A stretch of 64,000 bases of DNA from JAIROC01 sp031553535. Lineage in GTDB: Bacteria; Bacteroidota; Bacteroidia; Bacteroidales; WCHB1-69. The position numbers and the translations under genes were made by a program. The stretch's first letter is position 1; each line of letters opens with the position of its first letter. Where the stretch lies: NCBI GenBank assembly GCA_031553535.1, contig JAVBLM010000004.1:1-64000 (forward strand), given 5' to 3'. The notes under the pieces are model-generated. The model saw only the letters and a program-made list of their open reading frames with translations, was not told where the DNA came from and did not search any database. Below are positions 11,301-17,815 of the stretch, piece by piece.

Positions 11301-11392
11301 ATTCATATATAATGAATAATTTAATTCCTTCTATGCTTACAAGCCATAGTCAAGTATTTGATATATCACCATTTTATATTTATAAATATTAA
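5315..11392 (+). CDS. SpvB/FG-GAP/Rhs polymorphic toxin with C-terminal JAMM-like domain
   Basis: A 2025-residue exported protein. The signal peptide is at residues ~1-30, possibly starting at the second Met (MLKKIILFSVIIV). An SpvB-type N-terminal region (GVVDVSPGGAATYSIPIEV) runs to ~330. Seven FG-GAP/VCBS calcium-type motifs (GDFNGDG and variants) lie at ~330-655, followed by a TcdB-like middle region. YD repeats cover ~940-1590 and the Rhs core ~1560-1702, ending NRYAYCLNSP then DPDG at 1699-1702. Residues ~1705-1885 are rich in Gly/Ala and hydrophobic, and the unique C-terminus is ~1890-2025. The tail carries H1947-T-H1949, ten residues, then S1960-x2-D1963, with E1911 as candidate acid. 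This fits a JAMM/JAB metalloprotease (DUF4329-like). There is no T9SS sorting domain. The 3' end and the following genes are visibly richer in A+T than the Rhs core, as expected for an exchanged toxin tip. Confidence 0.85.
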   Translation: MKKIYCMLKKIILFSVIIVLVGRNDIIGQALVGSLPGVVDVSPGGAATYSIPIEVVPGTQNMQPNLSIVYNSQAGNGMLGYKWDISGLSSISRVGQTLYHDGNVTGIQLNGNDKFSLDGTRLIYTNRKVAGGEGGAEIENFAQITYHNSLGNGPEYFKVVTSDGTVVEYGNTNDSRQILGTTAAVWMISRITDVHGNYMTFTYENNGGSPWIKEINYTGNTAAGLSPYAKVSFSYQNSLSRKDDDLYMGGYRYKKTLTLEKITISYQSSVVREYGFMYTRSSKYDRLSQIELIQANTAILNPTTIIWGEETSVATIKEFSIRPLSNNITGDFNGDGFTDILYYDGSSFQIYKGDINGGFTFERSWTTPRTDRTSVFALDIDGDGQDEFFYRHDKKIKYCYFGSGITYHTLPGSEDFKDLLVGDFNGDGKKDIAITKIEGGLFKRLYVYTDVTSAPKKQNNMLVFFQDILLTFDYNGDGKTDIQQIRTSPPIDLTKTNTIWEYSNADEQFTQFRSSGFPVLSHQCYYGDFNGDGIQDILTYSINNSWEIRLGKGNGQYSNVIGNPPLAVLLNFSAAHTFTGQVYHPIIADFDGDGRDDILQVVWGNEGNYHVRVNLYLTRSAGEGKYNRQHLYVDVRGIWTSITNDLFGLGDFNNDGKLDLIYRSRYYISFHNGKESGLVKRITDGMNVETEFDYTYLTYDRKSIRNRVPYPVVLKLKQSNGLGSNMNPVEFAYKKPCFNFKRRSFLGFEWFMVTKDGIKTEYTFEKKPEYETMALRNISTYNGDNELIGQQENTVQFLSFDNKRYLMYNSLTVNKDLLNNSYQYTERYLYQSGDYKGRDREVITGVKSTNSTSAPYFTKQVSTMTYRTFDANGKRLIQPVSVITKTSMQGSNLEKEQRIVYNYISNSMLLANIDNWNPHSYDLKEFRNYNTFGIPCEIYEYASNSADHPVVECVYDSKGRFVLEEKTQRTDVVRYTYDDKTGNVLSVKDINNLTTSYQYDALGRKIKTVFPDGTEEIIRYFWTKNLGSPVVANAAVMVTSQKTGMSQTEVYYDKLGRELFTNSIKGKVETRYNSLGQVDCVSNPHDHYSTEVTWQKYAYDEYGRVLSEKGPVTNICYSYASRNVTIKDRLRQVSYTKTYDIASRLISSTDPGGTIHYTYSLQNHSGKVCDQMQISAFGNTTTILTDQSGNRLSLSDPDAGEITSTYDGYGKLLTQRDANGIQSSYTYDNFGRITQQRMISSTKPTVTVTYTYDGNGKKGTLSSETIQPDNTAIFYHYDNLMRLTGKDYKDMNTNRSLSYSYSYNANGQIENIVYPSGFTIRQEYVESTGMLRYIWNTTGGGEEIVFSLQSFHLGLPKIRYANSIKTTLQHNTIGQPVSKNSSLTSGNPNLFNKQSFSYEYDAIGRLTSRSNTYLAHDGGPRKEMFSYDATDRLTSVKELTSHPDNSTTTRDLFDINYNQNRIASTSQPEGVERTFIYNHATKPHALTATELQNPDAVPDYREQDLIYTSFNKIKSISEGDYYYDVRYYSNKQQAVSTLKKNGVTVSQKQYAGKAFEIDNVTNTKYHYIYAYGEPIAVFIQQGNGEFVPYTILTDHLGSIDMILDRNGNAVDSMSFDAWGNHRNRLDWTEEEGVITHLIDRGFTFHQHLDVFGLINMGGRIYDPEVAQFLSPDPYVQMPDNTQNLNRYAYCLNSPLMYTDPDGEWIQYVIGAIAGGFSGWQMGKAVGAKGWAMAGYILGGAGIGAATAGLGTFLSGAIATTTSFGSVIGSGMGASMISSAVSGAASNLGFGVLHASISGEWSAKSIFKSAGIGALSGLVGGGLGSYIGGSAGALLGGAASGAIGSALNGGTGMDVLKSALIGGGVSTASYEIQMGLGYAKYQAGKKPLGDLKYSGFRKISVATQRAFARNKEAAAWILDDGTVGKVIYGEREKVPMPLQPNNARSLFHTHQYVNEVYQYHSNVDMSKIKTLNHVIGWNTIYTSNSATNPYNPVPYNYSYIMNNLIPSMLTSHSQVFDISPFYIYKY

Positions 11393-11402
11393 AATTTACT
11401 TC

Positions 11403-11756
11403 ATGAAAAAAATAGTTTTGTTATTATTGTTAGTGTCCTTCTTTGGTTGCCAAACATCATCACATGTTTATACCATTTTAGGACATCGTTATCCAAAATA
11501 TTTGAAATGCGAAGATTGTACTAATAAAGAAGATGTAAAAATAGCTTCTGATCGCATTATGAAAAATTTCTTAGAAAAAAATCTTGATAATTATGAAGTT
11601 TTATTTGATGAAAAAGAAGATGTTATAATATTATTATATCAACTTAAAGAAACTTTCTCATTGGATAAGGAAAATAAAATTATATTAATGGAATCGGATG
11701 GAATGATTGAAATATCTAAGCCTGACTGTAAAATATTAAATATTAAACTCATATGA
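11403..11756 (+). CDS. Small lipoprotein, candidate immunity protein (family copy 1)
   Basis: A 117-residue lipoprotein that begins 10 nt after the Rhs stop. I chose ATG 11403 over an in-frame upstream start at 11358 because it gives a compact lipoprotein signal (MKKIVLLLLLVSFFGC, Cys16) and does not overlap the toxin. It shares with the next two genes an N-terminal segment (HRYPKYLKCEDC) and a C-terminal strand (ISKPDCKILNI). The layout (A-helix, acidic strand, final I-SK-DCKI strand) recalls NTF2-fold immunity proteins of Bacteroidales toxins, though weakly. No acidic surface-export signal follows the Cys, so it probably faces the periplasm. The immunity role is inferred from position. Confidence 0.65.
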   Translation: MKKIVLLLLLVSFFGCQTSSHVYTILGHRYPKYLKCEDCTNKEDVKIASDRIMKNFLEKNLDNYEVLFDEKEDVIILLYQLKETFSLDKENKIILMESDGMIEISKPDCKILNIKLI

Positions 11757-11854
11757 TGAAACAATATGCATCCTGACTATATTCTATCACTACTTACAAA
11801 TTACAATAATTATGTATTAGTTATATGCCTTATTTTCTTTATATATATTAAGCC

Positions 11855-12256
11855 ATGAAAAAATTAACAATAATAATACTTTCATTTTCATTAATTCTCA
11901 TGGGATGTTATTCTACCCGTATATTTCTTTTGTTTAATCATCAGTTTCCAAAATATATACGGTGCGATGATTGTTATAATAGGGAAAAAGTAACAGAAGC
12001 AGTAAATCCGATAGCTACGAAGTTTTTTGCAATATATTTTAAAGAAGATAAAGATAAATATTCTCTTTTTATTGACGAAGATGAAAAAAACATCCATCTT
12101 AGGTATCATAATTTACATATTTCAGACAATACATATATAGAATCATCTCCTGATTTAGAAAAAGAAGTTACTATAATATCTGATGATAGGAAATATGACT
12201 TAAATATAGTGATTTCAAAAAAAGACTGTAAGGTTGTTAGTATTAAAGCTTATTAA
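11855..12256 (+). CDS. Small lipoprotein, candidate immunity protein (family copy 2)
   Basis: A 133-residue lipoprotein with signal MKKLTIIILSFSLILMGC (Cys18). It shares NHQFPKYIRCDDC (CxxC) and a terminal VISKKDCKVVSI strand with copy 1, and VISKK-x-C-K with copy 3. It lies 98 nt downstream of copy 1. It is a little longer than copy 1 through an insertion between the central strand (IHLRYHNLHI) and the last strand. No enzyme motif is visible. Tandem paralogues after a toxin tip usually reflect immunity genes gathered from earlier toxin variants. That reading is inferred here. Confidence 0.65.
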   Translation: MKKLTIIILSFSLILMGCYSTRIFLLFNHQFPKYIRCDDCYNREKVTEAVNPIATKFFAIYFKEDKDKYSLFIDEDEKNIHLRYHNLHISDNTYIESSPDLEKEVTIISDDRKYDLNIVISKKDCKVVSIKAY

Positions 12257-12300
12257 TAAAGTTTATAGATTTTATAGAGGACGAATCAATAATTAATATT

Positions 12301-12834
12301 ATGATAAGAAAGAGAATAATATTATTGTTTTTTACAATTATGTTACTTTTCTCAAGTTGTTTTGTAAAACCTAATGGAGGATATGTATTATTTTTTAATC
12401 CCCGTATAAAAAGTGAATATTGTCAAAATAAAGAAACTATTTTAGGCGCATCAGAATACCTTTTTAGAAAAGTTTTTGGTATGAGAAATTATAAAGATTA
12501 CTATATTACAAGCAGAGAATGCGGGGATACGCTTGTATTAACATACATAAAGAAAGAGTTAAACAATGATCGTATAATGCGATTTGAAGTAGATAAAATA
12601 GATGATGAAATAATACAGGAATTGATTGATAGCAATATAGATTCTACTGAAATATCCAATGTTCAGGTCTTAGTATCTAGAGAGGAGTGTAATTGTAATA
12701 TTATAACTCTTTATATTCCTATTAACATAGATGATATTTCTTCGGATAGAAAGATTATTTTTCGTTCTGATAATATCTGCAAAATAGTCATCTCTAAAAA
12801 AGAATGTAAGATAATAGATTTTATTTGTGGTTAA
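12301..12834 (+). CDS. Small lipoprotein, candidate immunity protein (diverged family copy 3)
   Basis: A 177-residue lipoprotein with signal MIRKRIILLFFTIMLLFSSC (Cys20). It is the most diverged of the three. The PKY-CxxC segment has become FNPRIKSEYCQNKET, followed by the same helix position, and the protein ends VISKKECKIIDF like the others. The middle is longer and contains a second partial copy of the strand pattern (VLVSREECNCNIITLYI), hinting at internal duplication. It starts 44 nt after copy 2, so probably one transcript. Function unknown beyond the family link. Confidence 0.6.
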   Translation: MIRKRIILLFFTIMLLFSSCFVKPNGGYVLFFNPRIKSEYCQNKETILGASEYLFRKVFGMRNYKDYYITSRECGDTLVLTYIKKELNNDRIMRFEVDKIDDEIIQELIDSNIDSTEISNVQVLVSREECNCNIITLYIPINIDDISSDRKIIFRSDNICKIVISKKECKIIDFICG

Positions 12835-12886
12835 CGGTTTTCAACATATGCTTTTGAGAAAAGGGAGAAAGCAAATGATTATGTAA

Positions 12887-13072
12887 ATGAAAAAAAGAAT
12901 AGTGTTTATAATTCTGATGTCTTTATTTTATATTAATGTTCTCTCGCAAAATAAAGATGTTTATAATGAGATAATAGGTCAACTTTGGGTTAAATTTAGT
13001 AGTACAACAGCCACAAAATCGTATGCCAAACACCGTCCGCCCAGTTCTCTTTACAGCCTCAGACAAACGTAA
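12887..13072 (+). pseudogene. Truncated exported-protein gene remnant
   Basis: A 61-residue frame begins with a convincing signal peptide (MKKRIVFIILMSLFYINVLSQ) and a short mature part (NKDVYNEIIGQLWVKF), then turns into low-quality sequence ending YSLRQT. From about 13002 another frame reads QPQNRMPNTVRPVLFTASDK and stays open to 13149, overlapping the convergent kinase gene. The two halves look like pieces of different genes joined out of frame, as often seen where toxin/immunity cassettes are exchanged. It may still make a short peptide. Confidence 0.5.
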
Positions 13073-13119
13073 AAAAGACCAGCCTATTCCTAAGAAATTG
13101 CAGTTAACATATGAGTTTT

Positions 13120-13992
13120 TTATATTAATTCATAGCTACTTACTTGAATAGGAGTATTGAGATTTTGTAATACTTTTTCCAGCATAATTCCTTCCCTTTG
13201 ATCGTATTGATAACCAAATGTTGCTCTTATTCCCTGATAGCAAAATTGCATAGCACGATCCAAAGCCATCGGCAGACTATCTCCCTGCATCAAAGCACCT
13301 GTAATCACGCTGGTAAACGCATCTCCAACGCCCGGATAATGAGCCGGAAGATAAGGACATGTTACTTTCCAGAAGCGCTTTCCTTGCCGATTATAGGCAT
13401 ACACTGATGTCATATGTGAATCATTTAAAACAGGAACATTTGTTATAATCGCAATCGATGGTCCTTTCTGAGATAATTTTAATAAATATTCCTTTAGCTC
13501 TTCATCCGTATTTTCTATTTGATAGGGTTGATCCAGCAAAAAGAACAATTCCGTTAAATTAGGCGTAACAACATCTGCCGTAGTAATTAATTCACGCATT
13601 GCATATACAATATTTTCATCAAAGTTTGTATATAGCTTCCCATTGTCGCCCAATACAGGATCAACAACTACCAAACCATTCTCCTTCTTGAACCCGGCAA
13701 TAAATTCTTTAACAATATTTACTTGCTCCGGAGAACCCAGATAACCGGAATAAAAAGTATCAAAATCCATATTGAGCTCTTTCCACTGTAATATTATCTT
13801 CTTCATTTCATTAGTTAAATCAAGAAATGAAAAACTGGGGTATTGTGTATGATTTGACAAAATAGCCGTTGGAAGAGAACAGACATTAAATCCCATAGAA
13901 GTTAAAACCGGAATCACTACAGAAAGGGAAACTCGTCCTACCCCGGATAGATCATGTATCGCAACTACTTTTTTTGTTTTGTTTATATACAT
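13120..13992 (-). CDS. Pyridoxamine/pyridoxal kinase
   Basis: A 290-residue protein of the PfkB/ribokinase superfamily, pyridoxal kinase branch, which phosphorylates B6 vitamers for pyridoxal-5'-phosphate salvage in the cytoplasm. Seen: the N-terminal VVAIHDLSGVGRVSL (the family's SGV-G-G strand), NHTQYPSF substrate loop, YSGYLGSPEQV, VVDPVLGDNGKLY (the DPV-GD motif), TPNLTELFFL, and the C-terminal PGVGDAFTSVITGAL anion-hole motif with Asp as catalytic base. Length is typical. It is convergent with the toxin island and divergent from the SRP RNA. A TATCTTTG promoter box lies upstream on the minus strand. Whether the preferred substrate is pyridoxal or pyridoxamine cannot be told. Confidence 0.9.
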   Translation of the reverse strand: MYINKTKKVVAIHDLSGVGRVSLSVVIPVLTSMGFNVCSLPTAILSNHTQYPSFSFLDLTNEMKKIILQWKELNMDFDTFYSGYLGSPEQVNIVKEFIAGFKKENGLVVVDPVLGDNGKLYTNFDENIVYAMRELITTADVVTPNLTELFFLLDQPYQIENTDEELKEYLLKLSQKGPSIAIITNVPVLNDSHMTSVYAYNRQGKRFWKVTCPYLPAHYPGVGDAFTSVITGALMQGDSLPMALDRAMQFCYQGIRATFGYQYDQREGIMLEKVLQNLNTPIQVSSYELI

Positions 13993-14112
13993 CCAATTGC
14001 ATTTTTATGATTAATCAACTCTTTATTTTTAGTATTGTGTCTTCCTTAATATAATAAACTACTTATATTCATTATTTTAATCTACAGAAATAACAACACT
14101 CCAGATCACCCG

Positions 14113-14120
14113 CAAAGATA
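14113..14120 (-). promoter_or_regulatory. Bacteroidota -7 promoter box for the pyridoxamine kinase gene
   Basis: The minus strand reads TATCTTTG, a match to the Bacteroidota TAnnTTTG -7 element, about 120 nt before the kinase start. Confidence 0.5.
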
Positions 14121-14224
14121 ACATTTTATATATTTTATTTAATATTAGATATGAAAATAACATTCGCCTCAAAAAAATATTCATAATATTCTCACTTGTT
14201 TCTAATAGTATAACAAAAAAGTTG

Positions 14225-14232
14225 TAATTTTG
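14225..14232 (+). promoter_or_regulatory. -7 promoter box for SRP RNA
   Basis: TAATTTTG ends 5 nt before the first paired base of the SRP RNA, the usual spacing of the TAnnTTTG element to a transcription start. Confidence 0.65.
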
Positions 14233-14237
14233 CAAAC

Positions 14238-14334
14238 GGGTAAGTCTTATACGACCAGCTCCTGTTGAACTCCCCCAGGACCGGAAGGTAGCAAGGGTAA
14301 GATGGTTGAGCGGTGCGATATAAATAGCTTACCC
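14238..14334 (+). ncRNA. ffs: Small (4.5S-type) signal recognition particle RNA
   Basis: About 97 nt. The closing stem is GGGTAAG (14238-14244) with CTTACCC (14328-14334). The tip carries the hallmark SRP domain IV sequence, with GACCAGCTCCTG opening, GGACCGGAAGGTAGCAAGG and GATGGTTG. This region binds Ffh for co-translational targeting to the membrane. A run of T follows at once (14335-14341), serving as the terminator. A promoter box lies just upstream. Confidence 0.95.
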
Positions 14335-14348
14335 TTTTTTTGAATATT

Positions 14349-14978
14349 ATGGCTATATTATTAAAGATTTACGAAGAAAACCCTAACGACCGACACATCC
14401 AACAAGTAATAAAATGTTTGAAAGAGGATGGTTTGGTTATTATCCCAACCGACACTGTCTATGCCATTGCTTGTGACATTTATAATGCACGTGCATTCGA
14501 CAAGTTGTGTATGCTGACACATAGAAAAAAGGAAAAATCAAACTTTTCGTTCCTTTGTTACGATCTGAGTAATTTAGCCGAATATACAAAGCCTCTGGAT
14601 AATGTAACTTTCAAGCTAATGAAAAAGCTATTACCCGGACCATATACTTTTGTACTGGAAGCAAATAATAATGTTCCCAAATTTATGCAAAAGAAGAAAA
14701 CAGTGGGTATCCGCGTTCCTGATAATATGATTGCACGAACGCTGGTGAATCAACTTGGCAATCCCATTATGTCGGCATCTTTAAAATCGCAAGATGATGA
14801 TATTTTGGAATATATTACCGATCCTGAACTGATTCTTGAACAATATGACAACAAGGTTGACATTGTTATTGACGGTGGCTATGGTGAATATACCCCATCA
14901 ACAGTTCTTGATTGTACAGATGGAAAGATTGAATTAATCAGGAAAGGCAAAGGGGAAATTGACTTTTTACCTTTATAA
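14349..14978 (+). CDS. YciO/TsaC-family protein (threonylcarbamoyl-AMP synthase-like)
   Basis: A 209-residue YrdC-fold protein. Seen: GLVIIPTDTVYAIACD (the PTDTVY nucleotide-binding segment), a basic stretch HRKKEKSNFSFLC, LLPGPYTFVLEA, KKTVGIRVPDN, PIMSASLKS, and a C-terminal PSTVLDCTDG strand. Such proteins make threonylcarbamoyl-AMP for t6A37 of tRNAs. Length and the exact strand wording are closest to the YciO branch, whose activity is weaker or less certain than TsaC, so the enzyme label is tentative. ATG 14349 is preferred to TTG 14340, which falls in the T-run that ends the SRP RNA. rnpB follows by only 6 nt and may be co-transcribed. Confidence 0.85.
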   Translation: MAILLKIYEENPNDRHIQQVIKCLKEDGLVIIPTDTVYAIACDIYNARAFDKLCMLTHRKKEKSNFSFLCYDLSNLAEYTKPLDNVTFKLMKKLLPGPYTFVLEANNNVPKFMQKKKTVGIRVPDNMIARTLVNQLGNPIMSASLKSQDDDILEYITDPELILEQYDNKVDIVIDGGYGEYTPSTVLDCTDGKIELIRKGKGEIDFLPL

Positions 14979-14983
14979 ATAAA

Positions 14984-15342
14984 AAACAGCAATTCGTTCT
15001 GTCGCTATCTTGAATAATCAAGATAGAGGAAAGTCCGGACAACATAGAGCACCATACTTCCTAACGGGAAGGTCTCGTAATGAGAACAGCCAGTGCCACA
15101 GAAAATAACCGCCGCAAGGTAAGGGTGAAAATGTGAGGTAAGAGCTCACACAATACATAGGTGACTATGTATTGGGGTAAACCTTATGGGTTGAAAGACC
15201 ATGTATACCGAGGCTTGAGGGCTGCTCGCCCAATCTCGGAGGGTAGGTTGATAGAAATATTTAGCGATAGATATTCCAGATAAATGACAGAAGTTTGACG
15301 AAAAATCAAAATACAGAATCCGGCTTATAGAATTGCTGTTTT
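14984..15342 (+). ncRNA. rnpB: RNase P RNA (bacterial class A)
   Basis: About 359 nt closed by helix P1, in which AACAGCAATTC at the 5' end pairs with GAATTGCTGTT at the 3' end. Conserved core blocks are present: GAGGAAAGTCCGGACAACATAGAGC near 15026-15050, GCCGCAAGG near 15111, GGGTAAACC near 15176, and ACAGAATCCGGCTTAT near 15313. It is the catalytic RNA that matures tRNA 5' ends. It follows the yciO-like gene and precedes tRNA-Phe. Confidence 0.95.
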
Positions 15343-15441
15343 TTTATTCTTTACAAAGAACATTTATTTTGCTCAAAATAAAACAATTACATCTATCTTC
15401 GTTTATTTTAATAAAAACGGATTTTGTAATGTTTTTTTTTC

Positions 15442-15449
15442 TACCTTTG
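15442..15449 (+). promoter_or_regulatory. -7 promoter box for tRNA-Phe
   Basis: TACCTTTG, 15 nt before the mature tRNA 5' end; fits TAnnTTTG. Confidence 0.55.
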
Positions 15450-15464
15450 CACCACCAAAAAGGA

Positions 15465-15537
15465 GGTGCTATAGCTCAGTTGGTAGAGCGTCGGACTGAA
15501 AATCCGCAGGTCACTGGTTCAACTCCAGTTAGCACCA
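15465..15537 (+). tRNA. tRNA-Phe (GAA)
   Basis: A 73-nt cloverleaf. Acceptor stem GGTGCTA pairs with TAGCACC, discriminator A. The D-arm AGCTCAGTTGGTAGAGC is present. The anticodon loop CTGAAAA gives GAA. The T-arm CTGGTTCAACTCCAG is present. The 3' CCA is not encoded. Confidence 0.95.
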
Positions 15538-15540
15538 CAA

Positions 15541-15571
15541 AAAAAGTTTCTCTCTGTAGAAACTTTTTTTT
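15541..15571 (+). terminator. Rho-independent terminator after tRNA-Phe
   Basis: Hairpin AAAGTTTCT / AGAAACTTT with a short CTCTGT loop and a T7 tail, starting 3 nt after the tRNA. Confidence 0.8.
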
Positions 15572-15754
15572 ATATAATTTGTTTGGATGTCATGAACTGA
15601 TGAGAATTTTTAGCATAATGAATATGCTTTTTTTTATCTTGTTTCGTTGCTATGATACTTAATAACTCTTATGCGCATCTAAACAATTGATATTTAGCAT
15701 GTCTTTGATTGCTATTTTTTTTATCATTTTATACAAAAGTTATTGTATTTTTTA

Positions 15755-15762
15755 TACTTTTG
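15755..15762 (+). promoter_or_regulatory. -7 promoter box for the DUF2795 gene
   Basis: TACTTTTG, 25 nt before the start codon at 15788. Confidence 0.55.
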
Positions 15763-15787
15763 CGAAAATTAAAAAAAACGAATTTAA

Positions 15788-16009
15788 ATGTATTGGACAT
15801 TAGAATTAGCTTCAAAATTAGAAGATGCTCCATGGCCTGCAACAAAAGATGAATTAATCGATTATGCAATCCGGTCGGGAGCTCCGATGGAAGTAGTTGA
15901 GAATTTGAGAGAAATTGAAGATGAGGGAGAAATTTATGATTCCATAGAAGATCTATGGCCTGACTATCCTTCAAAAGAGGATTTCTTCTTCCATGAAGAT
16001 GAATATTAA
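15788..16009 (+). CDS. DUF2795 family small acidic protein
   Basis: A 73-residue protein. It carries LEDAPWPATKDELIDYAIRSGAPMEVVENL, the DUF2795 pattern (a small helical domain in which W/PA-K-EL and A-GAP-EVV-L are conserved), then a very acidic tail ending FFFHEDEY. Bacteroidota genomes usually carry one copy. The biochemical role is unknown. It has its own promoter box and is convergent with the ispF-porV-porU block. Confidence 0.85.
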   Translation: MYWTLELASKLEDAPWPATKDELIDYAIRSGAPMEVVENLREIEDEGEIYDSIEDLWPDYPSKEDFFFHEDEY

Positions 16010-16043
16010 GCTTTCTACTTTTCTATAGTTTTAACCAGTTATT

Positions 16044-16520
16044 TTATTGTTTTGATAACAAAACAATGGAATAAGCAGATATACCTTCTTCTCGCCCAAT
16101 AAATCCCAACTTCTCTGAAGTTTTCGCTTTGATGCTAATAGAATCTACTTCTATATTTAATATATTAGCTAATGATTTTTGTATTTGCAAAATATATGGA
16201 GACAATTTAGGCTGTTGGATCACAACTGTTGAATCTATATTTTCTATTTTCCATTTTTCTTGAGAAATAAGTCCATATACTTCCCGTAAGAAAAAAGAAC
16301 TGTCTCTCTCTTTATATTGGACATCCGTATCAGGAAAGTGATATCCTATATCCCGCTTATTCGTAGCGCCAAGAAGAGCATCACATATAGCATGAATCAA
16401 AACATCAGCATCTGAATGCCCTTCACACCCCAAATCATGGGGAATATGAACACCTCCGATAATTAATTCCCTCCCACTACTTAATTTATGGGTATCAAAA
16501 CCGAAGCCAACTCTAAACAT
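16044..16520 (-). CDS. ispF: 2-C-methyl-D-erythritol 2,4-cyclodiphosphate synthase
   Basis: A 158-residue protein of typical length that makes the cyclic diphosphate in the MEP isoprenoid pathway as a trimer with zinc. The metal ligands D9, H11 (GFDTHK) and H43 (GHSDADVLIHAICDALLGA) are in place. IGYHFPDTD and the C-terminal KAKTSEKLGFIGREEGISA (substrate/nucleotide loop) also match. It is the last gene of porU-porV-ispF, 25 nt after porV, the same order as in Porphyromonas gingivalis. Confidence 0.97.
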   Translation of the reverse strand: MFRVGFGFDTHKLSSGRELIIGGVHIPHDLGCEGHSDADVLIHAICDALLGATNKRDIGYHFPDTDVQYKERDSSFFLREVYGLISQEKWKIENIDSTVVIQQPKLSPYILQIQKSLANILNIEVDSISIKAKTSEKLGFIGREEGISAYSIVLLSKQ

Positions 16521-16545
16521 AAAAGAGATTTATAAGGGTTGTATT

Positions 16546-17760
16546 TTAACTTCTTCCCTTAACCTTAAAGTCAAACGACAAGGTAAAACGAAGTGTGTGT
16601 TCAAGAGGATGATTACGAGAGCTAACCGGTAAAATATAAGAGGCATCTATAGCAAAAACGCTATACTTTACTCCTACTCCAAATGTCATATATTTTCTAG
16701 CTCCCTTCGTTTTTGCTTCATTGAAATATCCGGCACGTACAAACAGTAAATCATTGTATCCATATTCCAAACCAAAGTTCAGAATAAATTCTTTCATCTC
16801 TTCTACAAAACCACCAGGTGCATCACCCCAGGAAGTAAAAACAGCCATTGCTGCAGATGTCGTATATGGGTCTCTTCCTTTTGCAATAATGGGTTCTCCA
16901 TCCTCTCCAATAATTACAACACCATTCTCATCAGTTTCATAAACAGGAGGAGTAGTTACAAGTAGCTTATTAATATCAAAAGCCAAAGTTAACTTATTAT
17001 ATTTATCAAAATACATGTCATAAGCAAGTCCCAAGCGAAAATTAGCCGGTAGAAAATCACGTTTTACTGTACTTGAATAGGATATTTTAGCCCCTATATT
17101 AGAAATATTAAGCCCAACATTTAAATTATGATTGTATAATTTACCCGATTTGAATTTCTTTGTATAAAAAAGAGAAACATCTGCCGCACCGGATATTCCA
17201 TCCTTAATATCCTGAGTAGCACTATATGTACTCAAATGCGAATAAATAAAGCGGCCTGTAACAGCCATGGATAATCCTTCCGTTAATATACGGGAATAAG
17301 CAGCATCTATTGCAAATTCGTGGGGTCTTACACCTGGCAATACTACATCTCCCTGATTATTTGTGATATCCATGCTTCCCATCGAGAAAAAACGAAGAGA
17401 AAAAGAGATCGCGTCCATCTTGGTAACTTTATAATAAGCCGATAAATATAAGAGATAAATATCATTCACCTGTAGCCCTGCTAACCATGGGCTATAAGAA
17501 ACAGAAACACCAACGTCATTTTTGGAGAATAAATACTTGGCCGGATTCCAATGTTGAGCATTGTTGTCATCAAGAACCGCAGCCCCTGTTTCCCCCATAC
17601 CCCCTATCCGGGAATCGGGAGCTATTAATAAAAAGGGAACAGATGTTGTAATCGCATTATTTGTTTGTCCCAATGTTTGGTTACGGTTAGTATTTTGCGA
17701 ACTAACAACTAATATAGTTGAAAACAGAACACAAAAATAGGAAACAAGTATTTTACGCAT
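16546..17760 (-). CDS. porV: Type IX secretion outer-membrane shuttle protein PorV (LptO)
   Basis: A 404-residue beta-barrel from ATG 17760 (MRKILVSYFCVLFSTILVVSS signal). The longer frame to 17790 adds ten residues before the signal and is not preferred. Family marks: the opening mature strand PFLLIAPDSRIGGMGETGAA, then DDNNAQHWNPAKYLF, the repeated amphipathic strands, and the C-terminal LRFTLSFDFKVKG strand. PorV collects cargo from the translocon and delivers it to PorU. It lies directly downstream of porU (55 nt). A loop at ~GVVIIGEDGEPIIAKGRDPYTTS is family-typical in position. Confidence 0.95.
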   Translation of the reverse strand: MRKILVSYFCVLFSTILVVSSQNTNRNQTLGQTNNAITTSVPFLLIAPDSRIGGMGETGAAVLDDNNAQHWNPAKYLFSKNDVGVSVSYSPWLAGLQVNDIYLLYLSAYYKVTKMDAISFSLRFFSMGSMDITNNQGDVVLPGVRPHEFAIDAAYSRILTEGLSMAVTGRFIYSHLSTYSATQDIKDGISGAADVSLFYTKKFKSGKLYNHNLNVGLNISNIGAKISYSSTVKRDFLPANFRLGLAYDMYFDKYNKLTLAFDINKLLVTTPPVYETDENGVVIIGEDGEPIIAKGRDPYTTSAAMAVFTSWGDAPGGFVEEMKEFILNFGLEYGYNDLLFVRAGYFNEAKTKGARKYMTFGVGVKYSVFAIDASYILPVSSRNHPLEHTLRFTLSFDFKVKGRS

Positions 17761-17815
17761 ATTAAAAAATTTGATTTTAGAATATATCACAACGTATGAT
17801 ATAGTGTTATTATTA

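Noticed and set aside
15333..15662. 109-residue frame
   Set aside because: It runs through the end of rnpB and tRNA-Phe.
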